Shown: positions 17,002 through 26,237 of the stretch, piece after piece | How positions within the stretch are numbered: the stretch's first letter is position 1 | Layout of the letters: every line of letters starts with the position of its first letter | Source of the DNA: Tateyamaria omphalii | Lineage (GTDB): Bacteria; Pseudomonadota; Alphaproteobacteria; Rhodobacterales; Rhodobacteraceae | Length of the DNA stretch: 64,000 nucleotides | Direction: 5' to 3' | Assembly (NCBI RefSeq): GCF_014651375.1 | Contig: NZ_BMWT01000002.1 | Span: 253,477 to 317,476 of the forward strand | The notes under the pieces: model-generated | Databases searched by the model: none | The model's input: only the letters and a program-made list of their open reading frames with translations | Told to the model about the DNA's origin: nothing | Position numbers and translations under genes: made by a program

Positions 17002-17402
17002 GCGTCAGACAGCCCAAGGACGGCCTTGCATTTGATTTCGACCAATATGCCGGGCATGGAGAATCCTTTGACGGCAAACCCCGTCCAGGTGGGGTAACGC
17101 TTGGTGAAGTAACGATCCTTGACCTCAAGAAAGATTTTCAGATCGGCCATACTATCGGCAAACCAGGTCTCGAGCTCGACCACATCGTCGAAGCTGGCGC
17201 CTGCGGCCTCCAGCACTTTTCTGACATTCTCAAAGGCCTGTACGTACTGCGCTTCGGTGCCTTCAACGACGTTGAGGTTTTCGTCGCGTCCCACCTGCCC
17301 CGACAGATAGAGTGCATCACCGACCTTTATGGCAGGTGCATAATGATAGGTGTCATAGATGTTCTCCATCCCTTTGGGGATGATGACTTTGCGCTTGGTC
17401 AT
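16998..17402 (-). CDS. RidA family protein
   Basis: Small trimeric RidA/YjgF-family protein of 134 residues, hydrolysing reactive enamine/imine intermediates or related compounds. Recognisable parts are PAIKVGDALYLSGQVGRDEN, VRKVLEAAGASFDDVVELETW and VDKxRYP-like RYFTKRYPTWTGFAVKGF. The canonical catalytic arginine of the RidA subclass is not preserved in its normal context, as in other Rid subfamilies in catabolic operons. It lies between E1 and aldolase genes, starting 4 bp after the E1 stop with the ribosome binding site AGGAG inside the E1 3' end. Confidence 0.9.
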   Translation of the reverse strand: MTKRKVIIPKGMENIYDTYHYAPAIKVGDALYLSGQVGRDENLNVVEGTEAQYVQAFENVRKVLEAAGASFDDVVELETWFADSMADLKIFLEVKDRYFTKRYPTWTGFAVKGFSMPGILVEIKCKAVLGLSDA

Positions 17403-17405
17403 GCT

Positions 17406-19433
17406 TCAACTCCTGTAACAGACGGATTTGATTGCTTCAGCGATGCGGCGGGCGTCGGGCATGTATTCCCGCTCAAGCCGGTCGTTGTAGGGCACCGGCA
17501 TCTCGGGCGCCCCAATCCGGGTAACCGGCGCGTCGAGCCAGTCGAAGGCCTGTTCCTGAATGGCGGCGGTGATTTCCCCGCCGAACCCGCCGAAAAGAGG
17601 AGCCTCATGGACGATAACGGCGCGGTTCGTTTTCTTCACGCTCTCGCAGATCGTGTCGATATCCAGCGGTTTGATCGTACGGGGGTCGATCACTTCGACA
17701 CTGAGGCCGTCACGTTCCAGCCGCTCGGCGGCTTGCAACGCCCGTTCGACCATCGCAAGCGTGGCGACGACGGTGCAATCGGTACCGGTGCGGACGACGC
17801 GCGCACGGCCGGGTTCAATCAGGTAGCGGGCTTCGGGCACCGGCTGCTCTGCCCCCAGATAGAGCAACTTGTGCTCCAGAAAGACGACCGGGCCGTCATT
17901 GGCGATGGCCGAGGCCATGAGCCCCTTGGCATCATAAGCGGTGGAGGGTGCATAGACCTGCAGACCCGGCACATTGGCAAAGAACATCTCGAGCGATTGG
18001 CAATGCTGTGCAGCCAGCCGAATGCCTGCGCCTTGCGGCCCACGAAAAACGATAGGCACCTTTGCCTTGCCGCCTAACATAAACCGCGCCTTGGCCGCCT
18101 GATTGACGATGGCATCCATCATCAGCGTGACGAAATCCCAAAGCTGCGCTTCGACAACCACGCGCTTGCCGCGCATCGCAGCCCCCACCCCACAGGTGGA
18201 TATCGCCCCTTCGGAGATCGGCGTGTCGCGCACCCGGTCGGCGCCGAAGCGGTCGTAAAGCCCGGGGGTCAGGCCAAAGATACCACCGGTGGCACCCACG
18301 TCTTCTCCCAGGATAATGACGTTTTCGTCCGCCTCCATCTCCAGCGCGAAGGCTTCGGTGATCGCCTTGCGGTAGGTAATGCAGCGGGCGCCTGGTTCTG
18401 GTTCCGCATAGTTCAGTTGCGCGGGCGGCAGGACATTGGCCATGGCAAGGTCCATATCTGGTTCGGCCTGCTGTTGTGCCCAATCAATGGCGGCCTCGAT
18501 CTCTTCCTCAACCTCGGACACGAGCGTGTCATAACCTTTGGTCTCAAGCGCGCCTGCATCGGCCAGCCGATCCCGCAAGCGCGTGATCGGGTCGCGGGTT
18601 TTCCATTCATCTTCCTCTTCTTCCGAGCGGTAAGACGGCAGGTTGGCGCGCATGGAATGATCATCCCAGCGGTAGGTCAGCGCCTCGATCAGTGTTGGCC
18701 CATCGCCCGCGCGGGCGCGCAAAGCGGCACGTTCGACCACCTCGAACACTGCTGCTACATCGTTGCCATCGACGCGCTCGTTTGGAACGCCGTAGGCGTC
18801 GCCCCGTGCGGCGATATTGGGGCCTGCGGTGACGGTTTCGGTTGCGGTGGTCAGGCCGTATTGATTGTTTTCACAGAAGAAAATCAGGGGTAAGTTCCAC
18901 ACGGAGGCGAGGTTCAGCGCCTCGTGAAATATCCCCTCATTGGCTGCGCCGTCGCCGAAAAACGTAATGCCGATATTGCCAGTGTCGTTCAACTGTTCAG
19001 CCAGTGCTGCCCCGGTGCCCAGCCCCATGCCTGCGCCCACGATACCGTTTGCCCCAAGGATGTTCCGATCGAAATCAGCAATATGCATCGACCCGCCCAA
19101 GCCTGCACAATAGCCTGGCGCACGGCCCATCAGCTCGGCGAACATCAACCGGATATCGGAGCCTTTGGCGATCGTATGCCCGTGACCCCGATGATGGGTC
19201 AGCACGAAATCGTCAGGTCCAAGGGTTGCACAGGCTCCAGCAGCGATTGCCTCCTGCCCCACGCTGGAATGAGCAGTGCCCTTGATCACGCCTTTCAGGA
19301 ACATCTCTTTCGCACGCGTCTCGAACCGGCGGATGCGCAGCATCATGGTGAGCGCTGCGCGCAGCTCGTCCGGCCCCATCCGGTTGCCCGGCGGGGTTTG
19401 TGACACGGTATCCAGAATGTGCACACGTCCCAT
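17406..19433 (-). CDS. 2-oxoacid/acetoin dehydrogenase E1, alpha-beta fusion
   Basis: Thiamine-diphosphate enzyme of 675 residues joining E1 alpha (about 1-325) and E1 beta (about 355-675). The alpha half has the ThDP motif GDGAANEG ending ENNQYG, plus HHRGHGHTIAKG. The beta half has ILGEDVGATGGIFGLTPG, DTPISEGAI, RGPQGAGIR and VIDPRTIKPLD. A linker rich in Glu/Gln separates them. No E2 acyltransferase or E3 gene lies nearby, so it may borrow those subunits or oxidise its substrate with another acceptor. The start could be M1 or M19. It sits between TRAP genes and ridA in one operon. Substrate unknown. Confidence 0.92.
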   Translation of the reverse strand: MGRVHILDTVSQTPPGNRMGPDELRAALTMMLRIRRFETRAKEMFLKGVIKGTAHSSVGQEAIAAGACATLGPDDFVLTHHRGHGHTIAKGSDIRLMFAELMGRAPGYCAGLGGSMHIADFDRNILGANGIVGAGMGLGTGAALAEQLNDTGNIGITFFGDGAANEGIFHEALNLASVWNLPLIFFCENNQYGLTTATETVTAGPNIAARGDAYGVPNERVDGNDVAAVFEVVERAALRARAGDGPTLIEALTYRWDDHSMRANLPSYRSEEEEDEWKTRDPITRLRDRLADAGALETKGYDTLVSEVEEEIEAAIDWAQQQAEPDMDLAMANVLPPAQLNYAEPEPGARCITYRKAITEAFALEMEADENVIILGEDVGATGGIFGLTPGLYDRFGADRVRDTPISEGAISTCGVGAAMRGKRVVVEAQLWDFVTLMMDAIVNQAAKARFMLGGKAKVPIVFRGPQGAGIRLAAQHCQSLEMFFANVPGLQVYAPSTAYDAKGLMASAIANDGPVVFLEHKLLYLGAEQPVPEARYLIEPGRARVVRTGTDCTVVATLAMVERALQAAERLERDGLSVEVIDPRTIKPLDIDTICESVKKTNRAVIVHEAPLFGGFGGEITAAIQEQAFDWLDAPVTRIGAPEMPVPYNDRLEREYMPDARRIAEAIKSVCYRS

Positions 19434-19439
19434 GGTCGG

Positions 19440-20756
19440 TTACCCGTAAACCAATTGCGGCAGCCACAACGACAAGCCCGGCCACATCACAACGATGATC
19501 AGCGCCAGAATCTGCAGCCCGATAAAGGGCCACTGCGCCGCGAAAATTTCAGACAGTTCCAACGTGTTCCCCGCCGCGCCTTTCAAATAGAAGCAGGCGG
19601 GCCCAAAAGGCGGCGTCAGATAGGCGATCTGCATCGAGAGGTTAAAGACGATGCCAAACCAGATCGGGTCATATCCCAGCTGGGTCAGCACCGGCAGAAA
19701 GATCGGCATCGTCAGAAACAGGATGCCAATCCAGTCGATGAAGAAGCCCAGAAGGACAAACACGCCGATCATTACGGCCAGAATGATCGCCGGCTCCTGA
19801 CTGACGCCCGCCAGCATGTTCGAGGCGAACGTGATCCCGCCCATAAGGTTATAGACCCCGATCAGCGCATTGGTGCCGAAGACCAGCCAGAAAACCATGC
19901 CACAGGTTCTGAGCGCCTGAATCAATACATCGTTGAGCATGGCAAAGCTGAATTCATTGCGAACCCATGCAGCGATGGCGGCCCCAAACGCGCCAAGAGC
20001 CGCGCTTTCGGTGATGGAGGCAAAGCCCGCATAAATCGACACCAGCACGCCACCTGCAACGGCCATGGGCAGGGCCACACCTTTGAAAAGCGAAAGTTTT
20101 TCCAAAAGTGGCATATCGCGTTCTTCCGGCGGCAAGGGTGGGCCAAGATCGGGATTCAACCCGCAGCGGATCAGGATATAGGCGACATAAAAGCTTGCCA
20201 GCATCAGTCCCGGCACCAGCGTGGCGAGAAAGAGGTGTGAGATCGAGACCTCCGCTGTCAGCCCATAGAAAATCAGAATGATCGAAGGCGGGATCATCGT
20301 GCCCAACGACCCACCAGCCGTGATCGTGCCGATGGCCAGCTTGCGATCGTAACTCAGCTTGAGCATTTGCGGTAAGGCGATCAGGCCGAGCAGCACGATC
20401 TCGCCCCCGATGATGCCCGTCGTGGCTCCCAAAAGCACCGCAACGCCAGTTGTCACAACACCGATCCCGCCGCGCACCGATCCCGCCCAGACGTGGAAGG
20501 CGTGATAGAGATCCTTTGCCACGCCGGAGCGTTCCATTATTGACGCCATCAGCACGAACATGGGCACGGCGATCAGGGCGAAACTGTCCAAAAAATCGAC
20601 CGTACGCGACCCCACGATGAACAGCGCGTTCAGACCAAACTGGCTGACCGCAAGAACAACGGCAATCGCGCCCGACACGAACGCGAGCGGCACGCCCAGG
20701 ATCAGCAACGTTGCCATGGTCCCTATGATCAGGAAGGTGACGGTGCCGATATCCAC
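19440..20756 (-). CDS. TRAP transporter large permease DctM (island system 2)
   Basis: Large TRAP membrane subunit of 438 residues and about 12 helices. Typical segments are ILGVPLAFVSGAIAVVLA, GGSLGTMIPPSIILIFYGLT, FIDWIGILFLTMPIFLPVL and MQIAYLTPPFGPACFYLKGA. It begins with GTG, overlapping the dctQ stop by one base (TAGTG), and ends 7 bp before the E1 gene, so import and E1 are in one unit. The C-terminal segment with TPPFGPA places it in the subgroup with long DctM variants. Gene intact. Confidence 0.95.
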   Translation of the reverse strand: MDIGTVTFLIIGTMATLLILGVPLAFVSGAIAVVLAVSQFGLNALFIVGSRTVDFLDSFALIAVPMFVLMASIMERSGVAKDLYHAFHVWAGSVRGGIGVVTTGVAVLLGATTGIIGGEIVLLGLIALPQMLKLSYDRKLAIGTITAGGSLGTMIPPSIILIFYGLTAEVSISHLFLATLVPGLMLASFYVAYILIRCGLNPDLGPPLPPEERDMPLLEKLSLFKGVALPMAVAGGVLVSIYAGFASITESAALGAFGAAIAAWVRNEFSFAMLNDVLIQALRTCGMVFWLVFGTNALIGVYNLMGGITFASNMLAGVSQEPAIILAVMIGVFVLLGFFIDWIGILFLTMPIFLPVLTQLGYDPIWFGIVFNLSMQIAYLTPPFGPACFYLKGAAGNTLELSEIFAAQWPFIGLQILALIIVVMWPGLSLWLPQLVYG

Positions 20757-21259
20757 TAGTCGACACTCCGGCTTCGCCGCTGAAGAAGGGCTGCTGCCTG
20801 TTTCAGGACCAGCAACAGAAATAGCGCGGACCCCAGAAAGAGCAGTGCCTTAAGGTAAGACGGCAATGGTGAATTCAGCGTGCTGCCAGACCGTTCCGGA
20901 TCCCATGCGCCGTTCAGCGAAAACCGCCAGATCGCCCGTTCGGCCATGCGCCACGCCGCGTAGGACAAACCGCCCAGATAAATGATCCCGGCAATCAGCG
21001 ATAACGCATCCGAGAACCGCGCAAACCGGGGCCGCTGTTCAACCAGGAGGGTGATGCGCATATGCGTGCCTTCTGCCATGCAAAAGGCCCCTCCAAAGAT
21101 GAACCCGAAACTGGCCAGCAGGATCGAGGTTTCATGCGCCCAGGTCGTGGGCGCGTTGAACGCGTACCGAGCCACCACCTCATAGACCATGATCAGGACA
21201 ATGGCGGCAAAGCACCACGCGGTGGTCCGGCCCAGCCAAATAGCAAGTCGATCAAGCAT
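20756..21259 (-). CDS. TRAP transporter small permease DctQ (island system 2)
   Basis: Membrane subunit of 167 residues with four helices. The signature VARYAFNAPTTWAHETS lies after the first helix, then ILLASFGFIFGGAFCMAEG, HMRITLLVE, IAGIIYLGGLSYAAW and ALLFLGSALFLLLVLKQAA. It is co-translated with the large permease. A 56-bp gap separates it from the upstream receptor gene. Confidence 0.93.
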   Translation of the reverse strand: MLDRLAIWLGRTTAWCFAAIVLIMVYEVVARYAFNAPTTWAHETSILLASFGFIFGGAFCMAEGTHMRITLLVEQRPRFARFSDALSLIAGIIYLGGLSYAAWRMAERAIWRFSLNGAWDPERSGSTLNSPLPSYLKALLFLGSALFLLLVLKQAAALLQRRSRSVD

Positions 21260-21315
21260 GTCTCACATCCAGGGCATTTGCGGGCCGTGGCTTGGCACGA
21301 CCCGCTCGACTGCGT

Positions 21316-22323
21316 TCAATTGGACAGCCCGAGAGAAGACAAGAATGCGGTGTGACTGTCCACAATCGCTTGCGCATCTGGGCTTTTGGCACCCCAGTCT
21401 GCCCAGACCTCTTTGGTCAATCCCCGGAAGGCGGCGGCATCGTCATCCCCGAAGACAAGGAAGGTCACGCCCATTTCATCCTTGGCCTGCGCCTCGGCGG
21501 CGGCGTCTTCATCGCTGAGCGTGGTTTTGAGACCTTCGGACATGGCGTAGCAAGCTGCCTCGAACTTGGCTTGGTTTTCTGCCGAAAGACCATCCCATTT
21601 GGCTTTGGAAACGCTCATTTCCGTGGTTGCCATGGAGTGCCGCGCGAGCACCGAGTACTTCGCCTGATTGTGCATGCCCAAGGCCACGTTCAACGCCACA
21701 TTGGCAAGGTCCGTGGCATCCAGCACACCGGTTTCCATCGCCGTGACACTTTCACCCACACCCATGGTTACAAGGGACGCCCCTGCCCGGCTCAGCAAGT
21801 CCGAGGCAAGGCCACCCGGGGCGCGCATTTTGAGCCCCTCCAGGTCTGCCACACCGTTGATCTCAACCTTGGACGGGATCTGTTCCGACGGCCAATAGAC
21901 TGGGCAGATCATGTGTAGGTCGTATTTGTCATAAAGCGCGCGTGCCAGTTCCAGCCCGCCGCCTTCGGTGAACCAGCGGTCGCGGGTTTCACTGTCTGGA
22001 TACGCGCCGATCGTGTCACCCAGAACGCCCATCGCCGGATCCTTACCTGCGAAATAGGTTGGAGCGGTGTACTGCCCATCCAGCAGGCCGTTTCGGATCG
22101 CTTCAATGGTTTCGGCCGCGCCCACAACGGCGCGGCCCGGCAACACCTCGATCTGGATGGCACCATCCGTGTCTTCAGCCAGTTGCGCAGCCATCCCTTC
22201 GAACGCCTTGGTGGTCGAAGCATTGGCGCCCAAGAATGTCTGCATCTTGAAGGTCTCGGCGCTGACCGCGCCTGCCATCAAGGCCAACGCGGCAGCTCCG
22301 GCCAGAAGTTTGGTCAGTTTCAT
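21316..22323 (-). CDS. TRAP transporter solute-binding protein (island system 2)
   Basis: DctP-family periplasmic receptor of 335 residues. The signal peptide spans residues 1-22 (LLAGAAALALMAGAVSA). The mature protein starts ETFKMQTFLGANASTTKAF. Binding motifs include MRAPGGLASDLLSRAGAS and ETGVLDATDLANVALNVALG. The sequence differs clearly from the other two receptors in this window, so a different ligand is likely. It lies between the BKACE-family gene and dctQM; the ribosome binding site GGGAGGAT precedes the ATG. Confidence 0.94.
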   Translation of the reverse strand: MKLTKLLAGAAALALMAGAVSAETFKMQTFLGANASTTKAFEGMAAQLAEDTDGAIQIEVLPGRAVVGAAETIEAIRNGLLDGQYTAPTYFAGKDPAMGVLGDTIGAYPDSETRDRWFTEGGGLELARALYDKYDLHMICPVYWPSEQIPSKVEINGVADLEGLKMRAPGGLASDLLSRAGASLVTMGVGESVTAMETGVLDATDLANVALNVALGMHNQAKYSVLARHSMATTEMSVSKAKWDGLSAENQAKFEAACYAMSEGLKTTLSDEDAAAEAQAKDEMGVTFLVFGDDDAAAFRGLTKEVWADWGAKSPDAQAIVDSHTAFLSSLGLSN

Positions 22324-22359
22324 GAATATCCTCCCGTTGGTCTATTCTGAAAACGGCCT

Positions 22360-23259
22360 TCAGGCCGCAATTTTGACTTTGGGCATGTCCAGGATGGCGC
22401 GGGTTTCGGTCACGGTTGCCGGCTCCCGGCCCATAGCGCGGGCCTGCGCGGCGACCTTTGCGATCACCTCGGCATTGGTCATGTGCCGTGCACCGTCCCT
22501 ATAGGCGTAATCACCCAGCCCGATTGAGATATGCCCACCTTCGCGAATGATCTTTTCAGTCAATTCAAAAAGATCGCCCTTGTAGTTCACGACCGTCCAG
22601 ACACAGCGGAATCCTTCGGGCAAAAAAGCAGTATGGGCATCCAGCCCCGCGACCGTTCCGGGATGGCCGGCAAAGATGATCTCGTCAGTCATGCAAAAGC
22701 AGATATAGGCCGGGTCGCTCAGCACCCCCATCTTCAGAAATTGTTCGATCTGGCGGGTAAAGCTGACGTTCCAGCTGACAAGATAGGGTTTCAGACCGTG
22801 ATGTTTGATCCGTTCGGCGAAATGCATCAGCGTGCCAGTCGAATTTTTGTAAATCAGCTCGGTCGTGTCGTATCTCCCGTCATCCGGGTTCCACCAATCG
22901 ACATTGACGCTGCCCGTGTCCATCGGCGCGAAATCCGGGGCTGTTTCGGGCGCTTTCATCATCTCTTCAATGGCCGCGAAGCGGCCCATCGCATCGGTGT
23001 CATTGGCGACATACCCCAACGTGGGGTGGATCAGGATATCGGACTGGGCGCGGATACCGGCATTGGTTTCCAGATAGAATTCGGGCGCGTGCTCCGGCTC
23101 ACCTTCGGCGGTGCGGCCGTGATAATGGAATACCGATGCGCCTTCATCATAACAGGCCTTGGCGTCGGCAATAATCTCGACGGGCAGGAACGGCACATGC
23201 GGATTTTCGCGACGAGTAGCAAGCTCGTTTACACGGGCTTCGATGATGATCTTATCCAA
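22360..23259 (-). CDS. DUF849 / BKACE-family beta-keto acid cleavage enzyme
   Basis: TIM-barrel enzyme of 299 residues. Characterised members condense a beta-keto acid with acetyl-CoA and cleave it to acetoacetate plus a new CoA ester. The metal-binding pair is in VFHYHGR (His45, His47). The third metal ligand, normally Glu in a GLED-type motif, reads GLGDY here, so Gly249 replaces it (alignment by eye). First gene of the reverse-strand operon BKACE, TRAP, E1, RidA, aldolase. It is divergent from the PAS-LuxR regulator, which probably controls it. Substrate unknown. Confidence 0.9.
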   Translation of the reverse strand: MDKIIIEARVNELATRRENPHVPFLPVEIIADAKACYDEGASVFHYHGRTAEGEPEHAPEFYLETNAGIRAQSDILIHPTLGYVANDTDAMGRFAAIEEMMKAPETAPDFAPMDTGSVNVDWWNPDDGRYDTTELIYKNSTGTLMHFAERIKHHGLKPYLVSWNVSFTRQIEQFLKMGVLSDPAYICFCMTDEIIFAGHPGTVAGLDAHTAFLPEGFRCVWTVVNYKGDLFELTEKIIREGGHISIGLGDYAYRDGARHMTNAEVIAKVAAQARAMGREPATVTETRAILDMPKVKIAA

Positions 23260-23274
23260 ATTGTCCTCCCGTAC

Positions 23275-23380
23275 CGGTTTTCCGGATTGGGATTGGATAT
23301 ATATCTTTTTGCCCCAAGGTGATAGAAAAAGTTATATATTTCTTGTATTGATGCGAAATATATATTACTTAAGTAATACA
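23275..23380. promoter_or_regulatory. AT-rich divergent promoter region between BKACE and PAS-LuxR genes
   Basis: About 100 bp that are strikingly AT-rich against the GC-rich background, with several TATATA runs on both strands. It separates two divergent genes and should hold both promoters. The perfect palindrome at 23363-23378 is listed separately. Confidence 0.6.
23363..23378. promoter_or_regulatory. 16-bp perfect palindrome two bases before the regulator start codon
   Basis: TATTACTTAAGTAATA is a perfect palindrome ending 2 bp before the ATG at 23381. There is no recognisable ribosome binding site there. It is a good candidate operator for the adjacent LuxR-type regulator, implying autoregulation (inference). 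Confidence 0.6.
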
Positions 23381-24244
23381 ATGACAGATGCAGACACCCC
23401 TATCCCGCGACCCGATGTTGCCGATCTTTTGGCTGATACTTTCCCTGGCCACACCATGCAGCGCATGCGCACGCCGGACGGAAAATACCGTTATATTTAC
23501 GTAAGTTCAGGCGTCGAAAGCTCGTTTGGGTTAAACCCATCGCAGCTGATGCAGGCCAAAGAAGTGGACCATGCCTGGGTGCATCCGGAAGACCGCGAAA
23601 GGTTTGTGGCCGAGCTTGAACGGTCAGCGCAAGATCTGACCCCACTGGATACCGAAGTGCGGGTCGAATCATCTGGCGGCGGGTACCGCTGGGTACGGTC
23701 ACTGGGCAAGCCCCGACGGCAGCAAGACGGCACCGTGATTTGGGATGGCGTGGCACTGGACGTAACAGACCGCCGCGAGGCCCTCGGCGCGTTGGAACGT
23801 GCCTTGTCAGAAGCACGCCGCAGCGAGGTTGCAGAAGGTCGTTTCAACTACATCGCTGCGAAAGATCTCGCCCCCCCTTTGAACGCACTTCGTGACGCTG
23901 TTGCAGCCGTTGCGGCGGTCGACAGGCAAGACACAGCCATGGTCGATACCCGCGTTGCCGAACTCACCGACTGTTTTGCAAACTTCGAGAAAGCGCTTCT
24001 TGCCACGCGGGGCCTAGTATCGTCAGGTAATCCAAAAGAAACCGATGAAAGTACACCTACGAAATCAAACCTGACGAAGCGACAAAGGGAAATCCTCGAA
24101 ATGGTCCGAAACGGGGCCTCAAATCGCGAAATTGCGGCGAATTTGGCGATCTCCGAAGGGACCGTAAAGCTGCATGTCAGCGCCGTTCTCAAGCGTCTCG
24201 GCGTCAGAAACCGAACAGAAGCAGCACGCCTCAAGTTCGACTGA
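23381..24244 (+). CDS. PAS domain LuxR-family transcriptional regulator
   Basis: Regulator of 287 residues. Residues about 15-130 form a PAS_3-like sensor (GKYRYIYVSSGVESSFGL, HPEDRERFVAEL, GGGYRWVRSLGKPRRQ). A helical linker follows, and residues about 225-285 form the LuxR/GerE helix-turn-helix (LTKRQREILEMVRNGASNRE, SEGTVKLHVSAVLKRLGVR). It lacks an autoinducer domain and a phospho-receiver, so it probably senses a small molecule or redox state through PAS. An in-frame ATG at 23351 is an alternative start that would put the palindrome inside the gene. Divergent from the BKACE/TRAP/E1 operon, its probable target. Confidence 0.92.
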   Translation: MTDADTPIPRPDVADLLADTFPGHTMQRMRTPDGKYRYIYVSSGVESSFGLNPSQLMQAKEVDHAWVHPEDRERFVAELERSAQDLTPLDTEVRVESSGGGYRWVRSLGKPRRQQDGTVIWDGVALDVTDRREALGALERALSEARRSEVAEGRFNYIAAKDLAPPLNALRDAVAAVAAVDRQDTAMVDTRVAELTDCFANFEKALLATRGLVSSGNPKETDESTPTKSNLTKRQREILEMVRNGASNREIAANLAISEGTVKLHVSAVLKRLGVRNRTEAARLKFD

Positions 24245-24333
24245 ATTGGCAGTGCTCTGCCCGATCCATGTTGCGCCAACCGAAGGCGAAACCAAATTCG
24301 AACCGTTCCACCACAGTCGAAGCCTGTGCAGAC

Positions 24334-24377
24334 ATAAAAAAGCGGATGCCAAGACCCAACAAGCATTGGCATCCGCT
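24334..24377 (-). terminator. Intrinsic terminator after the aldo/keto reductase gene
   Basis: AGCGGATGCCAA (24341-24352) and TTGGCATCCGCT (24366-24377) form a perfect 12-bp stem with a 13-nt loop. Read on the reverse strand it is followed by TTTTTAT. It lies 22 bp after the reductase stop. Confidence 0.85.
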
Positions 24378-24399
24378 CGGATCATTTCTGTTTCGCTCT

Positions 24400-25533
<1,134 letters not shown>

Positions 25534-25580
25534 TGGATGTCTCCTCGGAGTCATGGTTTGGGAGGGATTTCGGTTGCAGT

Positions 25581-26147
25581 TCAGCTGCCGGGCGTATTGC
25601 GCACAAATGCGTTGCCGCGCTCGGCCGTGGCAGTGAAGGTCATGGCATCAACCTTCCAACCTGCTTCTGTCTCGACAAATCCATGCACATAAGTGCCCCA
25701 GACTTCCCAAAGGGTGTTGCCTCCATTCTCAGGCAACGCCGCCCTCTCCATCCGGTTCCAAGCATAGCCGTGGGACAACATCGTGGCTGACCCGTCGCTT
25801 TCAAATGTCACGCGATGATTGCCGCGGAGATGAAAGGATTCCTTCTCGGCCGTGAGGTTAGCGGACCAACCAGAGATCAAGACATCCGCGGGGATCGAGG
25901 CCGGTTCACCCCCCACCAATGAAGTAAAATCGACATCAATCGTGTCGGCAAAAAACGAGCGCGCCAGCGCCCAGTCCTTGGCATCGACGGCTGCATCGAG
26001 GGCATCCGCAATGCGGATCATCTCGGTTTGCGAGACGATCGTCTCAATCGTAATCGGTGTTCCCGCTGTCTGCGCGACTTCGGCAGAAACTGGCATAGGC
26101 GTTGCCAGAACTGTGGCAAGTAAGGGAGCGACGAGTGTGCGTTTCAT
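25581..26147 (-). CDS. Exported NTF2/SnoaL-like domain protein
   Basis: Secreted protein of 188 residues. The signal peptide (residues 1-22, LVAPLLATVLATPMPVSA) is followed by a SnoaL-like cone fold of about 140 residues: IADALDAAVDAKDWALARSF, DTIDVDFTSLVGG, a long central strand set and TAEAGWKV-like ETEAGWKVDAMTF at the end. Members bind small hydrophobic ligands or catalyse isomerisation or hydration; no catalytic residue can be assigned. It is encoded 47 bp upstream of the Tat-type aldo/keto reductase, so both may act in the periplasm on one compound (inference). Confidence 0.85.
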   Translation of the reverse strand: MKRTLVAPLLATVLATPMPVSAEVAQTAGTPITIETIVSQTEMIRIADALDAAVDAKDWALARSFFADTIDVDFTSLVGGEPASIPADVLISGWSANLTAEKESFHLRGNHRVTFESDGSATMLSHGYAWNRMERAALPENGGNTLWEVWGTYVHGFVETEAGWKVDAMTFTATAERGNAFVRNTPGS

Positions 26148-26237
26148 TGTATGTCTCCATCAGTTCGTGTGATGGGACCAATCTGACGTAAGCCTCACAT
26201 AGTAAAAAATTCTATAAAGGTATAAAAATGATATCTA

